In this document: positions 38,445 to 49,337 of the stretch, one piece after another | How positions within the stretch are numbered: position 1 is the first letter of the stretch | How the letters are laid out: each line of letters begins with the position of its first letter | Assembly (NCBI RefSeq): GCF_001510895.1 | Contig: NZ_LPWA01000046.1 | Coordinates: 1 to 64,000, forward strand | Direction: 5' to 3' | Length of the DNA stretch: 64,000 bases | Source of the DNA: Mesorhizobium loti | GTDB taxonomy: Bacteria > Pseudomonadota > Alphaproteobacteria > Rhizobiales > Rhizobiaceae | Made by a program: the position numbers and the translations under genes | The notes under the pieces: generated by a model | The model's input: the letters and a program-made list of their open reading frames with translations, nothing else | Database searches by the model: none | Told to the model about the DNA's origin: nothing

Positions 38445-39684
38445 GCCTGCTAAAGGTCCGCGCAACGCCAAACTCACCCCAAAATGGCTTACAGTGGTCG
38501 GCATCGGCGAGGACGGTGTAGCGGGTCTCGGCGACGAGGCCAAGCGGCGGATTGCCGAGGCCGAAGTCGTCTTCGGCGGCAAGCGGCACCTCGCCCTTGT
38601 CGCATCGTTGGTCAAGGGCGAGGCCCGCCCATGGCCGACACCTTTCGACGCCGAAATGCGCGATATGCTGGCGCTCAAGGGCAAAAACATCTGCGTGCTT
38701 GCCTCCGGCGACCCATTCTTCCACGGCGTCGGCGTCACGTTGGCGCGCAAGGTCAAGCTGGATGAGATGCTCGTGCTGCCAGCGCCCTCATCGCTGTCGC
38801 TGGCCGCTTCCCGTCTCGGCTGGGCGCTGCAGGATGTCGAAACCATCTCTCTGCACGGCCACTCAATCGACCTGATCAGGCCTTTGCTCCACCCCGGCGC
38901 GCGTATCCTCGCGCTGACGTCCGACGGCGACGCCCCGGCCGCAATCGCCGCACTGCTCGACGAACTCGGCTTCGGCCCCTCGCGACTGACGATCCTCGAA
39001 GCGCTCGGCGGTCCGGACGAGACGCGTCGCACGGTGCGAGCCGATGCTTTCGGTCTCAAAAAGATCAACCCGCTCAACGTGCTGGCGCTCGAAATTGAAC
39101 CGACGCCGGATGCGCGAATCCTGCCCTTGACCGTCGGCCTTGCCGACCATCTGTTCGAGCATGACGGCCAGATCACCAAGCGCGAGATCCGCGCCGTTAC
39201 GCTGTCGGCGCTGGCGCCCCGGCGCGGCGAGCTGCTGTGGGATATCGGCGCCGGTTCCGGCTCGATCGGCATCGAGTGGATGCTGGCGCACCCCTCCATG
39301 CGCGCCATCGCCATCGAGGCCGACAACGAGCGCGCCGCCCGCATCCGCCGCAACGCCGCGCATTGCGGCGTTCCCGGCCTCACCGTGATCGAAGGCTCGG
39401 CGCCGAAGGCGCTGGCAAAGCTGGAGACGCCCGACGCCATCTTCATCGGCGGTGGCGGCAGCGATGCCGGCGTGCTGGACAAGGCGATCAAGGCATTGCG
39501 CCCCGGCGGACGGCTCGTCGCCAACGCGGTGACGTTGGAAATGGAGGCGCTGCTGCTCGACCAGCATAACCGGCGCGGCGGCGACCTCACCCGCATCGCG
39601 ATCTCGCGCGCGACGCCGGTCGGGTCCATGCAGGCCTGGCGTCCGGCCATGCCGGTAATGCAGTGGAGCTGGGTGAAGCCATGA
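38443..39684 (+). CDS. cobL: Precorrin-6B C5,15-methyltransferase (decarboxylating) CobL
   Basis: CobL is bifunctional. The N-terminal half is a tetrapyrrole methylase ([39 protein letters not shown]). The C-terminal half is a class I SAM methyltransferase with motif [21 protein letters not shown] near residue 265 that also decarboxylates the acetate at C12. Length, about 413 residues, is normal. ATG 38443 gives [11 protein letters not shown] and is divergent from cobK with overlapping start codons. The stop overlaps the cobE ATG. Confidence 0.94.
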   Translation: MPAKGPRNAKLTPKWLTVVGIGEDGVAGLGDEAKRRIAEAEVVFGGKRHLALVASLVKGEARPWPTPFDAEMRDMLALKGKNICVLASGDPFFHGVGVTLARKVKLDEMLVLPAPSSLSLAASRLGWALQDVETISLHGHSIDLIRPLLHPGARILALTSDGDAPAAIAALLDELGFGPSRLTILEALGGPDETRRTVRADAFGLKKINPLNVLALEIEPTPDARILPLTVGLADHLFEHDGQITKREIRAVTLSALAPRRGELLWDIGAGSGSIGIEWMLAHPSMRAIAIEADNERAARIRRNAAHCGVPGLTVIEGSAPKALAKLETPDAIFIGGGGSDAGVLDKAIKALRPGGRLVANAVTLEMEALLLDQHNRRGGDLTRIAISRATPVGSMQAWRPAMPVMQWSWVKP

Positions 39685-40067
39685 TGGTCGCGGGCATCGG
39701 CAGCCGGAAGGGTGCGACGGCGCGCGATGTGCGCGCCGCGATCGAGACCGCGCTCGAAGCGCATGGGCTGGCGATGACAGCGCTTTCGGCGCTGGCAACC
39801 GGCGAAGTCAAACGCAACGAGCAGGCGATCTTCCTCGCCGGTCGCGACCTCAACCTCCCGGTACTTGTTGTTACCGACGACGCATTGCAAGCAGCCTCGT
39901 CCGGCACGATCAGCCAATCCGAATTGTCGCAAGCGCACGCGGGCACGCCCTCAGTTTCGGAAGCCTCGGCTCTGGCCGCGGTCGGAAAGGGTGCAAAACT
40001 GCTTGGGCCACGCATTGTGCTCGGCCCGGTCACCTGCGCCATCGCCATCAGCGGAGACGCGCCATGA
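39681..40067 (+). CDS. cobE: Cobalamin biosynthesis protein CobE
   Basis: The roughly 128-residue protein matches the C-terminal domain family of CbiG (CobE/GbiG), with [21 protein letters not shown] at the start and [15 protein letters not shown] near residue 45. CobE is required in the aerobic pathway but its exact reaction is unsettled; tetrapyrrole binding has been proposed. ATG 39681 overlaps the cobL stop as ATGA and is preferred over GTG 39663. The stop overlaps the cobM ATG. Confidence 0.88.
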   Translation: MMVAGIGSRKGATARDVRAAIETALEAHGLAMTALSALATGEVKRNEQAIFLAGRDLNLPVLVVTDDALQAASSGTISQSELSQAHAGTPSVSEASALAAVGKGAKLLGPRIVLGPVTCAIAISGDAP

Positions 40068-40828
40068 CCGTCCATTTCATCGGCGCCGGTCCGGGCGCGG
40101 CCGACCTCATCACCTTGCGCGGCAGCCGCCTGCTGGCGGCCTGCCCGGTCTGCCTCTATGCCGGTTCGATCGTCGCGCCGGAACTGCTCGAGCATTGCGC
40201 GCCGGGCACCAAACTGATCGACACCGCGCCGATGTCGCTCGACGAGATCGAGGCCGAATATGTCGCCGCCCACAAGGCCGGCCAGGACGTCGCGCGCCTG
40301 CATTCTGGCGATCTCTCGGTCTGGAGCGCTGTCGCTGAGCAGATCAGGCGACTGGAAAAGCATAATATCCCCTATACACTGACGCCCGGCGTTCCCTCTT
40401 TTGCCGCCGCCGCGGCAGCGCTGCGCCGAGAACTCACCATTCCCGAACTTGCGCAAAGCCTGGTGCTGACGCGCGTCTCCGGCCGCGCCTCGAAAATGCC
40501 CCCCGGCGAGACGCTTGCCGGCTTCGGCCGCACCGGCGCCACGCTTGCCATTCATCTCGCCATCCATGCCATCGACCGCATCGTTGCCGACCTCACGCCG
40601 CTCTACGGCGCCGAATGCCCGGTCGCTGTCGTCTTCCGCGCCTCCTGGCCGGATGAGCGCATCTTGACCGGCACGCTGGGCACCATCGAGGCGCAACTTG
40701 CGGAAAACCCGATGGAGCGCACGGCGATCATCTTCGTCGGCAGTGCCTTGGCCGCGCAGGATTTCGGCGAAAGCTCACTTTACGACGCCCACTACCAGCG
40801 GCGTTTTCGCGGACGGGACGGATTGTGA
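40064..40828 (+). CDS. cobM: Precorrin-4 C11-methyltransferase CobM
   Basis: CobM uses SAM to methylate C11 of precorrin-4, giving precorrin-5. The 254-residue tetrapyrrole methylase has [78 protein letters not shown] and [13 protein letters not shown]. It is joined to cobE and cobA by 4-base overlaps. Confidence 0.95.
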   Translation: MTVHFIGAGPGAADLITLRGSRLLAACPVCLYAGSIVAPELLEHCAPGTKLIDTAPMSLDEIEAEYVAAHKAGQDVARLHSGDLSVWSAVAEQIRRLEKHNIPYTLTPGVPSFAAAAAALRRELTIPELAQSLVLTRVSGRASKMPPGETLAGFGRTGATLAIHLAIHAIDRIVADLTPLYGAECPVAVVFRASWPDERILTGTLGTIEAQLAENPMERTAIIFVGSALAAQDFGESSLYDAHYQRRFRGRDGL

Positions 40829-41640
40829 ACGGCAGCGCCAGCAGAAACGGACGGGCAACAATGGAGCAGGCGCTGGCGCGGCTGAACTTCAAACCGCGCG
40901 AGCTCGAGCCCGGTCATGTCTGGCTGGCCGGCGCCGGCCCAGGCGACCCAGGCTGCCTGACGCTGGAGGTGCTGGCGGCGCTCAGGCAGTGCGATGCGCT
41001 GGTCTATGACGCGCTTGTTTCGCCGGATGTCGTGGCGGTCGCTGAAGGCGCCGAGCTGTTCTACGCCGGAAAACGCGGCGGCCAGCCCTCGATGAAGCAG
41101 GACGACATCAACGCCCTTCTCGTGCGGCTGGCGCGCGACGGCCGCTGTGTCGTGCGCCTGAAGGGCGGCGATCCCTATATTTTCGGGCGCGGCGGTGAAG
41201 AGGCGTTGGCACTCGCGCGGGAAGGCATTCCATTTCGAGTGCTCTCAGGCCTGACCTCGGGCCTCAGTGCTTTGGCCGCCACCGGCATTCCCGCCACCAT
41301 GCGCGGCATCAACAAGGCGGTCATCCTTGCCACCGGCCACGCCGCGGGCACCGATGACGACATCGACTGGGCGGCGATCGCGCGCACCGGCCAGCCGGTT
41401 GTCGTGTACATGGGCATGGCCAATCTGCCGCTGATCGCGGCGGCCCTGCTCAAAGGAGGCCTCGCGCCCTCGACGCCGGCGGCGGTGATCGTCGCGGCGA
41501 CGACGCAGCAAGAGCGCATCGTCGTCGCCACGCTTGCAACAATTGCCGAGGAAGCCGCAGCCGCCGGGCTCGCCTCGCCGGCTCTGATCGTCGTCGGCGG
41601 CATTGTCGCCATGCGTGCGGCACTGGCGGGCGGGACATGA
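40825..41640 (+). CDS. cobA: Uroporphyrinogen-III C-methyltransferase CobA (SUMT)
   Basis: CobA methylates uroporphyrinogen III at C2 and C7 to make precorrin-2, the first committed step to B12 and siroheme. The 271-residue enzyme has [69 protein letters not shown], and [20 protein letters not shown]. It is stand-alone, without the CysG dehydrogenase domain. GTG 40825 overlaps the cobM stop and its stop overlaps cobB; an ATG at 40861 is a possible alternative start. Confidence 0.94.
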   Translation: MNGSASRNGRATMEQALARLNFKPRELEPGHVWLAGAGPGDPGCLTLEVLAALRQCDALVYDALVSPDVVAVAEGAELFYAGKRGGQPSMKQDDINALLVRLARDGRCVVRLKGGDPYIFGRGGEEALALAREGIPFRVLSGLTSGLSALAATGIPATMRGINKAVILATGHAAGTDDDIDWAAIARTGQPVVVYMGMANLPLIAAALLKGGLAPSTPAAVIVAATTQQERIVVATLATIAEEAAAAGLASPALIVVGGIVAMRAALAGGT

Positions 41641-42953
41641 CGGCGCGCGCGATCATCATCGGCGCGCCGCGCTCCGGCTCGGGCAAGACCAGCGTCACCA
41701 TCGGCCTGTTGCGAGCGCTCGCTCGCCGCGGATTGAAGGTACGCGGGGCAAAGTCCGGACCGGACTATATCGACCCCGGCTTCCACACCGCCGCCACCGG
41801 GCTTTCCGGCGTCAATCTCGACAGCTGGGCGATGTCCCCTTCCCTGCTCAACGCGCTGGCCACGCAGGCTGCGGACGATGCCGAATACGTCATCCTCGAA
41901 AGCGCTATGGGCCTGTTCGACGGCATTCCCGCGCCGCAAGGTCGCTCGGGCTCGGCCGCCGACCTCGCCCGGCTCTACGGCCTGCCGGTGCTTCTGGTGC
42001 TCGACGTTTCCGGACAGTCGACCACGGCCGCCGCCGTCGCCAAGGGTTTTGCCACCTACGATCCGGATGTGCGCATGGCCGGCGTCGTGCTCAACCGCTT
42101 GGGCAGCGAACGCCACCGAAAACTTTCGGGCGATGCCATCGAGGCGATCGGCCTGCCGGTGGTCGGAGCCATCATGCGCGATCCCACGCTCAACCTGCCG
42201 GAGCGCCACCTCGGCCTCGTCCAGGCCGGCGAATATGAAAACCTGATGACGCATCTTGACCGGTTGGCCGACATGGTCGAGCGGTCGCTCGACATCGACG
42301 CCATTCTGGCGCTGGCGACACCGCTGGAACCGGCAGCAGGCAATTTCGGCGATGCATTACAGCCGCCCGGCCAGCGCATCGCGCTCGCTGAGGATGCCGC
42401 CTTCACCTTCCTCTATCCGCATGTCGCCACCCATTGGCGCAAGGCGGGCGCCGAACTCGTCCCATTCTCGCCTCTCGCCGACGAACCGCCAGCCGAAGAT
42501 TGCGACGTTTGCTGGCTTCCAGGCGGCTATCCCGAGCTGCATGCCGGCAAGCTTGCGGCCGCCGCCAACTTCCGAGCGGGAACGGCTCACTTCGCAAAGA
42601 CAAAGCCCGTGCATGGCGAGTGCGGTGGCTTCATGGTGCTGGGCGAAGTGCTGGAGGATGCGGATGGAACAAGCCACCGCATGCTGGGCCTGCTTGGCCA
42701 TTCGACCAGCTTCGCCAAACGCAAGATGAATCTCGGCTATCGCGAGGCCCGGCTGCGCGCCGGATGCCCGCTGGGAAGCGAAGGCACGCTGATCCGCGGC
42801 CATGAGTTCCACTATGCGCAGATGACCGCTACCGGCAATGACGAGCCGCTCGCCGACCTTGCCGACGGCCAGGGCAATCCGCTTGGCGCCTCGGGTTACC
42901 GGCGCGGCCATGTCAGCGGCACCTTCTTTCACGCCATTGCGAGGGGCGCATGA
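41637..42953 (+). CDS. cobB: Hydrogenobyrinic acid a,c-diamide synthase CobB
   Basis: CobB amidates the a and c carboxylates using glutamine and ATP. The 438-residue protein has an N-terminal dethiobiotin-synthetase-like ATPase (IIIGAPRSGSGKTSVTIGLLRAL; GAKSGPDYIDPGFH; ESAMGLFDG) and a C-terminal class I glutamine amidotransferase domain, with LPGGYPELHAGKLA and the catalytic cysteine in HGECGGFMVLG near residue 325. ATG and stop overlap cobA and cobS. Intact. Confidence 0.95.
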   Translation: MTARAIIIGAPRSGSGKTSVTIGLLRALARRGLKVRGAKSGPDYIDPGFHTAATGLSGVNLDSWAMSPSLLNALATQAADDAEYVILESAMGLFDGIPAPQGRSGSAADLARLYGLPVLLVLDVSGQSTTAAAVAKGFATYDPDVRMAGVVLNRLGSERHRKLSGDAIEAIGLPVVGAIMRDPTLNLPERHLGLVQAGEYENLMTHLDRLADMVERSLDIDAILALATPLEPAAGNFGDALQPPGQRIALAEDAAFTFLYPHVATHWRKAGAELVPFSPLADEPPAEDCDVCWLPGGYPELHAGKLAAAANFRAGTAHFAKTKPVHGECGGFMVLGEVLEDADGTSHRMLGLLGHSTSFAKRKMNLGYREARLRAGCPLGSEGTLIRGHEFHYAQMTATGNDEPLADLADGQGNPLGASGYRRGHVSGTFFHAIARGA

Positions 42954-43719
42954 GCGGCCTCTCCGAACCCCGGCAATTGCTTGACGATATCGGTCTCGGC
43001 CTCGTCTTCTTCACCAGGCTGAGGCTGCGTCGAGCGATTTCGGCGGCCGCAGCCTTGCCGACGCGGTCTGGGCGGCACCCTTTGCCGGTCTCGCCGTCGC
43101 CATCATCGGCGCGCTCGTCTACGCAATTGCTGCGGGCCTGAGCCTTGCCGCCGGACCGGCTGCGGCGCTCGCGCTTGCGGCGACGATGCTCGCCACCGGT
43201 TGCCTGCATGAGGACGGGCTTTCCGACATAGCCGACGGCTTCGGCGGCGGCAGGACACGCGAGAAGAAGCTGGAGATCATGCGCGACAGCCGAATCGGCG
43301 CCTATGGCGCTGGGGCGCTCGGCATCTCGCTGCTCATCCGCTGGAGCGTGCTTTCGGAACTGGCCGGACCGGGACATGTCTTCTTGGCGCTGCTAGCTGC
43401 GCATGCTTCTTCGCGTGGGCTTTTCGGCGCCTTCATGCATCTTCTGCCTCCGGCCCGCACGGACGGCCTGTCCGCCAGTGCCGGCACCGTCAGCGCGGAG
43501 ACCGCCACGGTAGGTGCTGCCCTCGGCGCCGTGGCGCTGCTGGCGCTCGGCATCGGCGGCGCCATTGTCGCGCTCATCCTGCTCGGCCTGCTGTTTGCCG
43601 CGCTCCGCGCGCTTTGCCTCAGCCAGATCGGCGGCCAGACCGGCGACACGATCGGCGCGCTGCAGCAGCTCGGCGAGATCGCGGTCCTGCTCGTTGCCTC
43701 AGCTTCCCTATCCCCCTGA
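42950..43719 (+). CDS. cobS: Adenosylcobinamide-GDP ribazoletransferase (cobalamin synthase) with one-base frame break
   Basis: This integral membrane enzyme (CobV in Pseudomonas denitrificans nomenclature) joins adenosylcobinamide-GDP to alpha-ribazole. The N-terminus ends DDIGLGLVFFTRLRL, then the frame breaks near 43027; restoring one C gives PSSDFGGRSLADAVWAAPFAGL. The family core GCLHEDGLSDIADGFGGGRTREKKLEIMRDSRIGAYG follows, then four to five hydrophobic helices. Repaired length is about 256 residues. It overlaps cobB by 4 bases. Confidence 0.92.
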
Positions 43720-43743
43720 CTCTCAATTGGAGACATTGCCCCC

Positions 43744-44754
43744 ATGTCGTTCAAATCGCTCGAAGACCTCCGCGCCGCCTGCCTCGATCTCCCCGCCGGC
43801 AGCGACGCCGCCGCCAGTGCCGTCGCCCGCCGCCAGGATACGCTGACCAAGCCGCAGGGCAGCCTCGGCAGGCTGGAAACGATCGCCGCCTGGCTGGCGC
43901 GCTGGCAGGCTCGCGACATGCCGAAGCTCGACGCAGTGAAAGTCTTCGTCTTTGCCGGCAATCACGGCGTCACCGCGCAGGGCGTGTCGGCCTATCCGTC
44001 GGAAGTCACAGTGCAGATGGTGGCGAACTTTGCCGGCGGCGGCGCCGCCATCAACCAGCTTGCCCGCATCGCCGGTGCGAATCTCGATGTCATCCCGCTC
44101 GATCTCGACCACCCGACGGGCGATTTCACGCAAGTGCCGGCCATGGACGAGAAGACTTTTCTCGCTGCCGTCTCTGCGGGCTATGACGCCGTGTCCAAGG
44201 ATCTCGACCTCGTCTGCTTCGGCGAGATGGGCATCGGCAACACCACGCCGGCGGCGGCGATCTCGACCGCGCTGTTCGGCGGTGGCGCCGAGAAATGGAC
44301 CGGCCGCGGCACAGGCGTCGATGACGCTGGAATGATCCGCAAGATCACTGCGATCGAGGCTGGCCTGAAGCGGCATGTCGATTCGCTCTCCGATCCGCTG
44401 AAGATCGCCGCGGCCCTTGGTGGACGCGAGCTTGCCGCAATCTTCGGCGCCACGCTTGCCGCGCGCCACAACAACGTGCCGGTGCTGCTCGACGGCTTCG
44501 TCTGCACCGCGGCCGTCGCGCCGCTGGCAAGGCTGCACCCCACTGGCCTTGCCCACACGATTGCCGCCCATGTCTCGGCCGAGGCCGGCCACCGTCGCCT
44601 GCTCGAAGCGCTCGGCCTGCCGCCGCTGCTCGATCTCGGCATGCGGCTCGGCGAAGGCTCCGGCGCCTGCCTTGCCGTCAACATTGTTCGGTCGGCGCTC
44701 GAATGCCATGCGAGGATGGCAAGCTTCGCCGAGGCGGGTGTATCGGAAAAGTAG
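43744..44754 (+). CDS. cobT: Nicotinate-nucleotide--dimethylbenzimidazole phosphoribosyltransferase
   Basis: The enzyme (CobU in Pseudomonas nomenclature) makes alpha-ribazole 5'-phosphate from nicotinate mononucleotide and the lower-ligand base. The 336-residue product shows QDTLTKPQGSLGRLETIAAWLA, VFAGNHGVTAQGVSAYPSEVT, FGEMGIGNTTPAAAIS, and the catalytic glutamate in LDLGMRLGEGSGACLAVNIVRSAL near the end. GGAG lies upstream of the ATG, 24 bases after cobS. Last gene of the cob operon. Confidence 0.95.
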   Translation: MSFKSLEDLRAACLDLPAGSDAAASAVARRQDTLTKPQGSLGRLETIAAWLARWQARDMPKLDAVKVFVFAGNHGVTAQGVSAYPSEVTVQMVANFAGGGAAINQLARIAGANLDVIPLDLDHPTGDFTQVPAMDEKTFLAAVSAGYDAVSKDLDLVCFGEMGIGNTTPAAAISTALFGGGAEKWTGRGTGVDDAGMIRKITAIEAGLKRHVDSLSDPLKIAAALGGRELAAIFGATLAARHNNVPVLLDGFVCTAAVAPLARLHPTGLAHTIAAHVSAEAGHRRLLEALGLPPLLDLGMRLGEGSGACLAVNIVRSALECHARMASFAEAGVSEK

Positions 44755-44816
44755 CACCGCGAAAAGGTGGCAGGCCGGCCGCTGACAGGCAGCCCGCTGA
44801 CGACCCGCATGCCAAC

Positions 44817-44846
44817 GCCGCTCAAAAGCCGATCGCTTTGAGCGGC
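44817..44846. terminator. Stem-loop at the end of the cob operon
   Basis: GCCGCTCAAA (44817-44826) and TTTGAGCGGC (44837-44846) form a perfect 10-bp stem around a 10-base loop, about 60 bases after the cobT stop. There is no T-run, so it may be a processing or Rho-assisted end, or serve the convergent tRNA-Lys transcript. Confidence 0.5.
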
Positions 44847-44876
44847 GGTACTGTCAATTGAATCTAAGAGAAGATT

Positions 44877-44952
<76 letters not shown>

Positions 44953-44982
44953 ACACCGCCGGAAACCCAGCGTCGGCGGCGC

Positions 44983-45011
44983 ATATAGCCGCCGGTTTCG
45001 GGTATGTCCAG
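44983..45011 (-). promoter_or_regulatory. Promoter of tRNA-Lys
   Basis: CTGGAC (45006-45011) and CTATAT (44983-44988) on the minus strand are 17 bases apart, about 30 bases before the tRNA. The -10 element is the alphaproteobacterial consensus. Confidence 0.6.
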
Positions 45012-45056
45012 CCCTGTCGGATCATTTCCCGACAAATCGCCGAATTGCCGCACCGA

Positions 45057-45959
45057 TCACGCGAAAAGGCGGCCTTCAGCCACCCTGATCGCATGGCCGC
45101 CGATGCGCGCGGCGGCCAGTTTTCCGCCGTCGACATTGAGCTCGAGCCGGATGCGCGACGGCCGGCCCATCTCCAGCCCCTGCTCGATCCAAAGCTGCGA
45201 GATTCCGTCCGTTGGGCCGTCGAAATGCATGATGGCGCCGGCAAAGGCGGCCGCCGCCGAACCGGTCGCCGGGTCTTCGTAGGAGGGATTGCCGGGCACG
45301 ATCATGCGCACGTGAAAGGCGCTGTCGTGATGCACCGTCTCGCGGCAATAGACATAGGGGCTGGCGAAAGCCCATTCGCTCTTGCGCGGCGCGAGCTCCG
45401 ACCAGGCCTGGTTGTCCAGCCTGACTTTTGCCGCCGCTTCGAGGTCAGCGACCGGAATGGTGACGTAGGGCACGCCGGCCGACCAGAAGGAGACGCGGTG
45501 ATTCTCGAAGCCGAGTTCGTGCGGACCAAGTCCAAGTGCGGCGCCGATCATTTCCGGGTCGGCGGCAAGTTCCAGCCGGTCAGGCAGTTTCGCCAGGTCG
45601 AACTCGGCGAAAATGGCGCCGTCATGCGTGCCGACCGCGCAACGCACCGGGCCGATATTCTCCTCGAGCACGAAGATGCCCGCCGCCTCGCCGGCAAGCT
45701 CCGCAAGCGCGATCGCCGAGCCCACCGTCGGATGTCCGGCGAACGGCATCTCATAGTCGGGCGTGAAGATGCGAAGGCGGTTGCGGTGCTTGGGATTTTC
45801 GGGCGGCAGCACGAAAACCGTCTCGGACAGGTTGAATTCGCGCGCGATCGCCTGCATGGCGGCCATGTCCAGCCCCTGGCTGTCGAGCACGACGGCGACC
45901 GGATTCCCGGCCAGCCGATCGGTCGTAAACACATCGTAAAGCAAGTAGCTGCGCGCCAT
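45057..45959 (-). CDS. PhzF-family isomerase-like protein
   Basis: The 300-residue protein has the two-lobed diaminopimelate-epimerase-like PhzF fold: [19 protein letters not shown] at the start, the catalytic-glutamate region [29 protein letters not shown], and [14 protein letters not shown] in the C-terminal lobe. PhzF itself acts in phenazine synthesis, but no other phenazine genes are present, so this is one of the many family members with unknown substrate. ATG 45959 ([11 protein letters not shown]) is chosen over a longer frame. It stands alone upstream of the tRNA-Lys gene on the same strand. Confidence 0.85.
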   Translation of the reverse strand: MARSYLLYDVFTTDRLAGNPVAVVLDSQGLDMAAMQAIAREFNLSETVFVLPPENPKHRNRLRIFTPDYEMPFAGHPTVGSAIALAELAGEAAGIFVLEENIGPVRCAVGTHDGAIFAEFDLAKLPDRLELAADPEMIGAALGLGPHELGFENHRVSFWSAGVPYVTIPVADLEAAAKVRLDNQAWSELAPRKSEWAFASPYVYCRETVHHDSAFHVRMIVPGNPSYEDPATGSAAAAFAGAIMHFDGPTDGISQLWIEQGLEMGRPSRIRLELNVDGGKLAAARIGGHAIRVAEGRLFA

Positions 45960-46092
45960 CGAGAAAACCTTCCGCCTCGCCTCGAGTTTCTGCCTCAATC
46001 CCAACATGAGGGAAATTTAATTTGAAATTCGAACCTAAAGGCCTGATTTGTGCACGGATAGGGACATCAATTTTCCGCTATAGGGGTCCGGG

Positions 46093-47379
46093 GTGGACCA
46101 GGTTGTCAATCCGCCAAACGCAGAATCCGACACTTCCATCGAGACAGCCCTCGGGCTCGACCGCAAGGGCGTGAGCCGCAAGCGCCGTCGCGGCTGGCTC
46201 TACGCGCTGCTGGCGCTGGCCGTCGTGGCGGCCGCGTTTGGCGTCTACCGATGGAACGCCGCCGCGCCGCCCCGAATCGAATACACGACCGCTCCGGCCA
46301 CAGTCGCCGATCTGACCGTCCAGGTGTCGGCGACCGGCACGCTGCAGCCGCTGACCCAGGTCGACATCTCCAGCGAGCTTTCCGGCATCGTCCGCTCCGT
46401 CGCCGTCAACGAGAACCAGCAGGTGAAGAAGGGCGACGTTCTGGCGACGCTCGACACCGCCAAGCTCGAGGTCCAGATCGAACGCGCCACCGCTTCGGCC
46501 AAGGCGGCAGCCGCGGCCGTCGAGAACGCCAAGGTCACGTTGCAGGAAAACGAGAATGCGGTGGCCCGCGCGAGCGCGCTCACCAAGCGCGGCATGGCGA
46601 CGGACCAGTCGCTCGAGGCAGCGACCGCGACGCGCGACCGCTCTAAGGCTTCGCTCGACAGCGCGGAGGCCAATCTCGCCATCGCTGAGGCCGATCTCAA
46701 GGCGCAGCAGACCGACCTTGCCAAGAGCACGATCTACGCGCCGATCGACGGCATCGTGCTGACGCGCTCGGTCGATCCCGGCCAGACGGTCGCCTCCTCG
46801 CTGCAGGCGCCGGTGCTGTTCGTCATCGCCGCCGACTTGCGGAACATGGAGCTGCAGGCGGCGGTCGACGAGGCCGATATCGGCCAGGTCAGGCCCGGCC
46901 AGCATGCCCGCTTCACCGTCGATGCGTTCCCGGACCGTCCGTTCGATGCCGAGATCCGCGACATCTCCTACGCCTCGGTCACCACCGACGGCGTCGTCAC
47001 CTACAATGCACGGCTCGACGTCGACAATAGCGAGCTTCTGCTGAGGCCCGGCATGACCGCCACGGTCGCGGTGGTGACCAGGCAGGCCAAGGACGTGCTC
47101 ACCGTGCCGGCCACCGCCTTCCGCTACCGGCCGGCGCAACAGGCGGCCCGCGGCTGGAGCCTGCTCGACCTCTTCACCGGACGCATGGGCCCTCCCAACC
47201 GCCAGCGCGAGGCGACGAAGGCGCCGACCGACGGCTCGCGCACGCTCTATGTCCTGGAGAGTGGCCGGCCGCATCCTGTCAACGTCAAGATCGGTTCGAC
47301 CGACGGCGAATCGACCGAGATCACGTCCGGCCTCGAGCAAGGCGCTGAGGTCATAACCGGCTCGCAGCAGCGGAGTTGA
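46093..47379 (+). CDS. MacA-like periplasmic adaptor (HlyD/RND family)
   Basis: The 428-residue protein has a basic N-terminus, one membrane helix (RGWLYALLALAVVAAAFGVYRW, about 35-55), a lipoyl-like half (VQVSATGTLQPLTQVDISSELSG), an alanine-rich coiled-coil hairpin (about 125-210), the returning lipoyl half IYAPIDGIVLTRSVDPGQTV, and beta-barrel and membrane-proximal domains. It links an inner-membrane ABC exporter to an outer-membrane channel, which is not encoded here. Translation begins at GTG 46093. It is followed closely by the ATPase and permease genes. Confidence 0.88.
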   Translation: MDQVVNPPNAESDTSIETALGLDRKGVSRKRRRGWLYALLALAVVAAAFGVYRWNAAAPPRIEYTTAPATVADLTVQVSATGTLQPLTQVDISSELSGIVRSVAVNENQQVKKGDVLATLDTAKLEVQIERATASAKAAAAAVENAKVTLQENENAVARASALTKRGMATDQSLEAATATRDRSKASLDSAEANLAIAEADLKAQQTDLAKSTIYAPIDGIVLTRSVDPGQTVASSLQAPVLFVIAADLRNMELQAAVDEADIGQVRPGQHARFTVDAFPDRPFDAEIRDISYASVTTDGVVTYNARLDVDNSELLLRPGMTATVAVVTRQAKDVLTVPATAFRYRPAQQAARGWSLLDLFTGRMGPPNRQREATKAPTDGSRTLYVLESGRPHPVNVKIGSTDGESTEITSGLEQGAEVITGSQQRS

Positions 47380-47383
47380 CGCC

Positions 47384-48084
<701 letters not shown>

Positions 48085-48088
<4 letters not shown>

Positions 48089-49302
48089 TCTGGGAGACCG
48101 TCCGCCTTTCGCTGATTTCCATCCGCAGGAACGTGCTACGCTCGTTCCTGACGCTGCTCGGCATCGTCATCGGCGTTGCCGCCGTCATCGCCATGCTCAC
48201 CATCGGCTCGGGCACCACCGAGAAGGTCAAGGCCGACATCTCGAAGCTCGGCAGCAATCTTCTGGTCGTGCGCTCCGGCCGTCCCGCCGGGCCCGGCGGA
48301 CCGGGCGGCCTCGATCAGGTTACGCGTCCGCTGGCGGCCAAGGACCTTGAGGCGCTTGTCGCCCATCTCAGCGGCGCCCGCGCCATCGCGCCGGCCTCGC
48401 AGAAGCAGGTGCGCGTGATCTTCGGCACGGAGAGCCTGACGTCCGGCGTCACCGGCACCGACAGCGCCTATCTCGACGCGCGCGACTGGAAGCTGGTCTC
48501 CGGCCGCCCGTTCAGTGATTCCGAGACGCGCGCCGGCGCCGGGGTGTGCCTGATCGGCGAGACGGTGCGTCAGCAGTTCTTCGGCGCCGGCGATCCCGAG
48601 GGCGAGACCATCCGCGTCAACCGCACCTCCTGCAGGATCATCGGCCTTTTGGAGCCAAAGGGCTATACCGGCTTCGGCCAGGACCAGGACAGTGTCGTGC
48701 TGATGCCCTTAGCCGCCTACCAGCCGCGCATCGCCGGCAATCGCGACATCGACTCGATCTATATCGCCGCCGACGACAGGACGCCGACCACCGAACTGCA
48801 GCCGCGCGTCGAAGACATCTTGCGCGACACCCGCCGCATCACGCCGGACCGCGATCCCGATTTCTCGATCCGCGACATGACCCAGATTGCCGACGCGATG
48901 GCCAGCGCGACCACGACCATGACCGGCATGCTCGGCGCGGTCGCCGGCGTCAGCCTTCTGGTCGGCGGCATCGGCATCATGAACATCATGCTGGTGTCGA
49001 TCACCGAACGCACGCGCGAGATCGGCATCAGACTGGCGATAGGCGCGCATGAGAAGCACATCCTCATCCAGTTCCTGGTCGAGGCGACGGTTCTGTCGCT
49101 GCTCGGCGGCATTGTCGGCATCCTGCTCGGACTGGCGCTCGCCGGCCTTGCCTCGGCGACGCTGACTATACCCTTTGCGCCGAGCCCGGCGGTCATCCTG
49201 CTCGCCGTCGGTTTCTCGGCGCTGATCGGCATGGTGTTCGGCTTCTTCCCGGCGCTGCGCGGCGCAAGGCTCGACCCGATCGACGCGCTGAGGCATGAAT
49301 AA
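48085..49302 (+). CDS. MacB/FtsX-type ABC transporter permease
   Basis: The 405-residue protein has an N-terminal helix (SFLTLLGIVIGVAAVIAMLTIGSGTTEKV), a large periplasmic MacB-like core (about 60-270), and three C-terminal helices with GIGIMNIMLVSITERTREIGIRLAIGA, the cytoplasmic loop that contacts the ATPase. It ends PALRGARLDPIDALRHE, the standard family C-terminus. Together with the two genes upstream it forms a complete MacAB-type efflux unit apart from the outer-membrane protein. Confidence 0.9.
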
Positions 49303-49337
49303 GTTGGCTTTGCCGCGTCCTTGGGTTGCAGAGCCTG

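Noticed and set aside
37674..39938. A 754-residue minus-strand frame covering cobK and the opposite strand of cobL and cobE
   Set aside because: Only the last 256 residues are CobK; the upstream part is Ser/Arg/Ala-rich shadow sequence of cobL.
45057..45959. Phenazine biosynthesis locus
   Set aside because: Only a PhzF-like gene is present; no other phz genes are nearby, and the family is broad.
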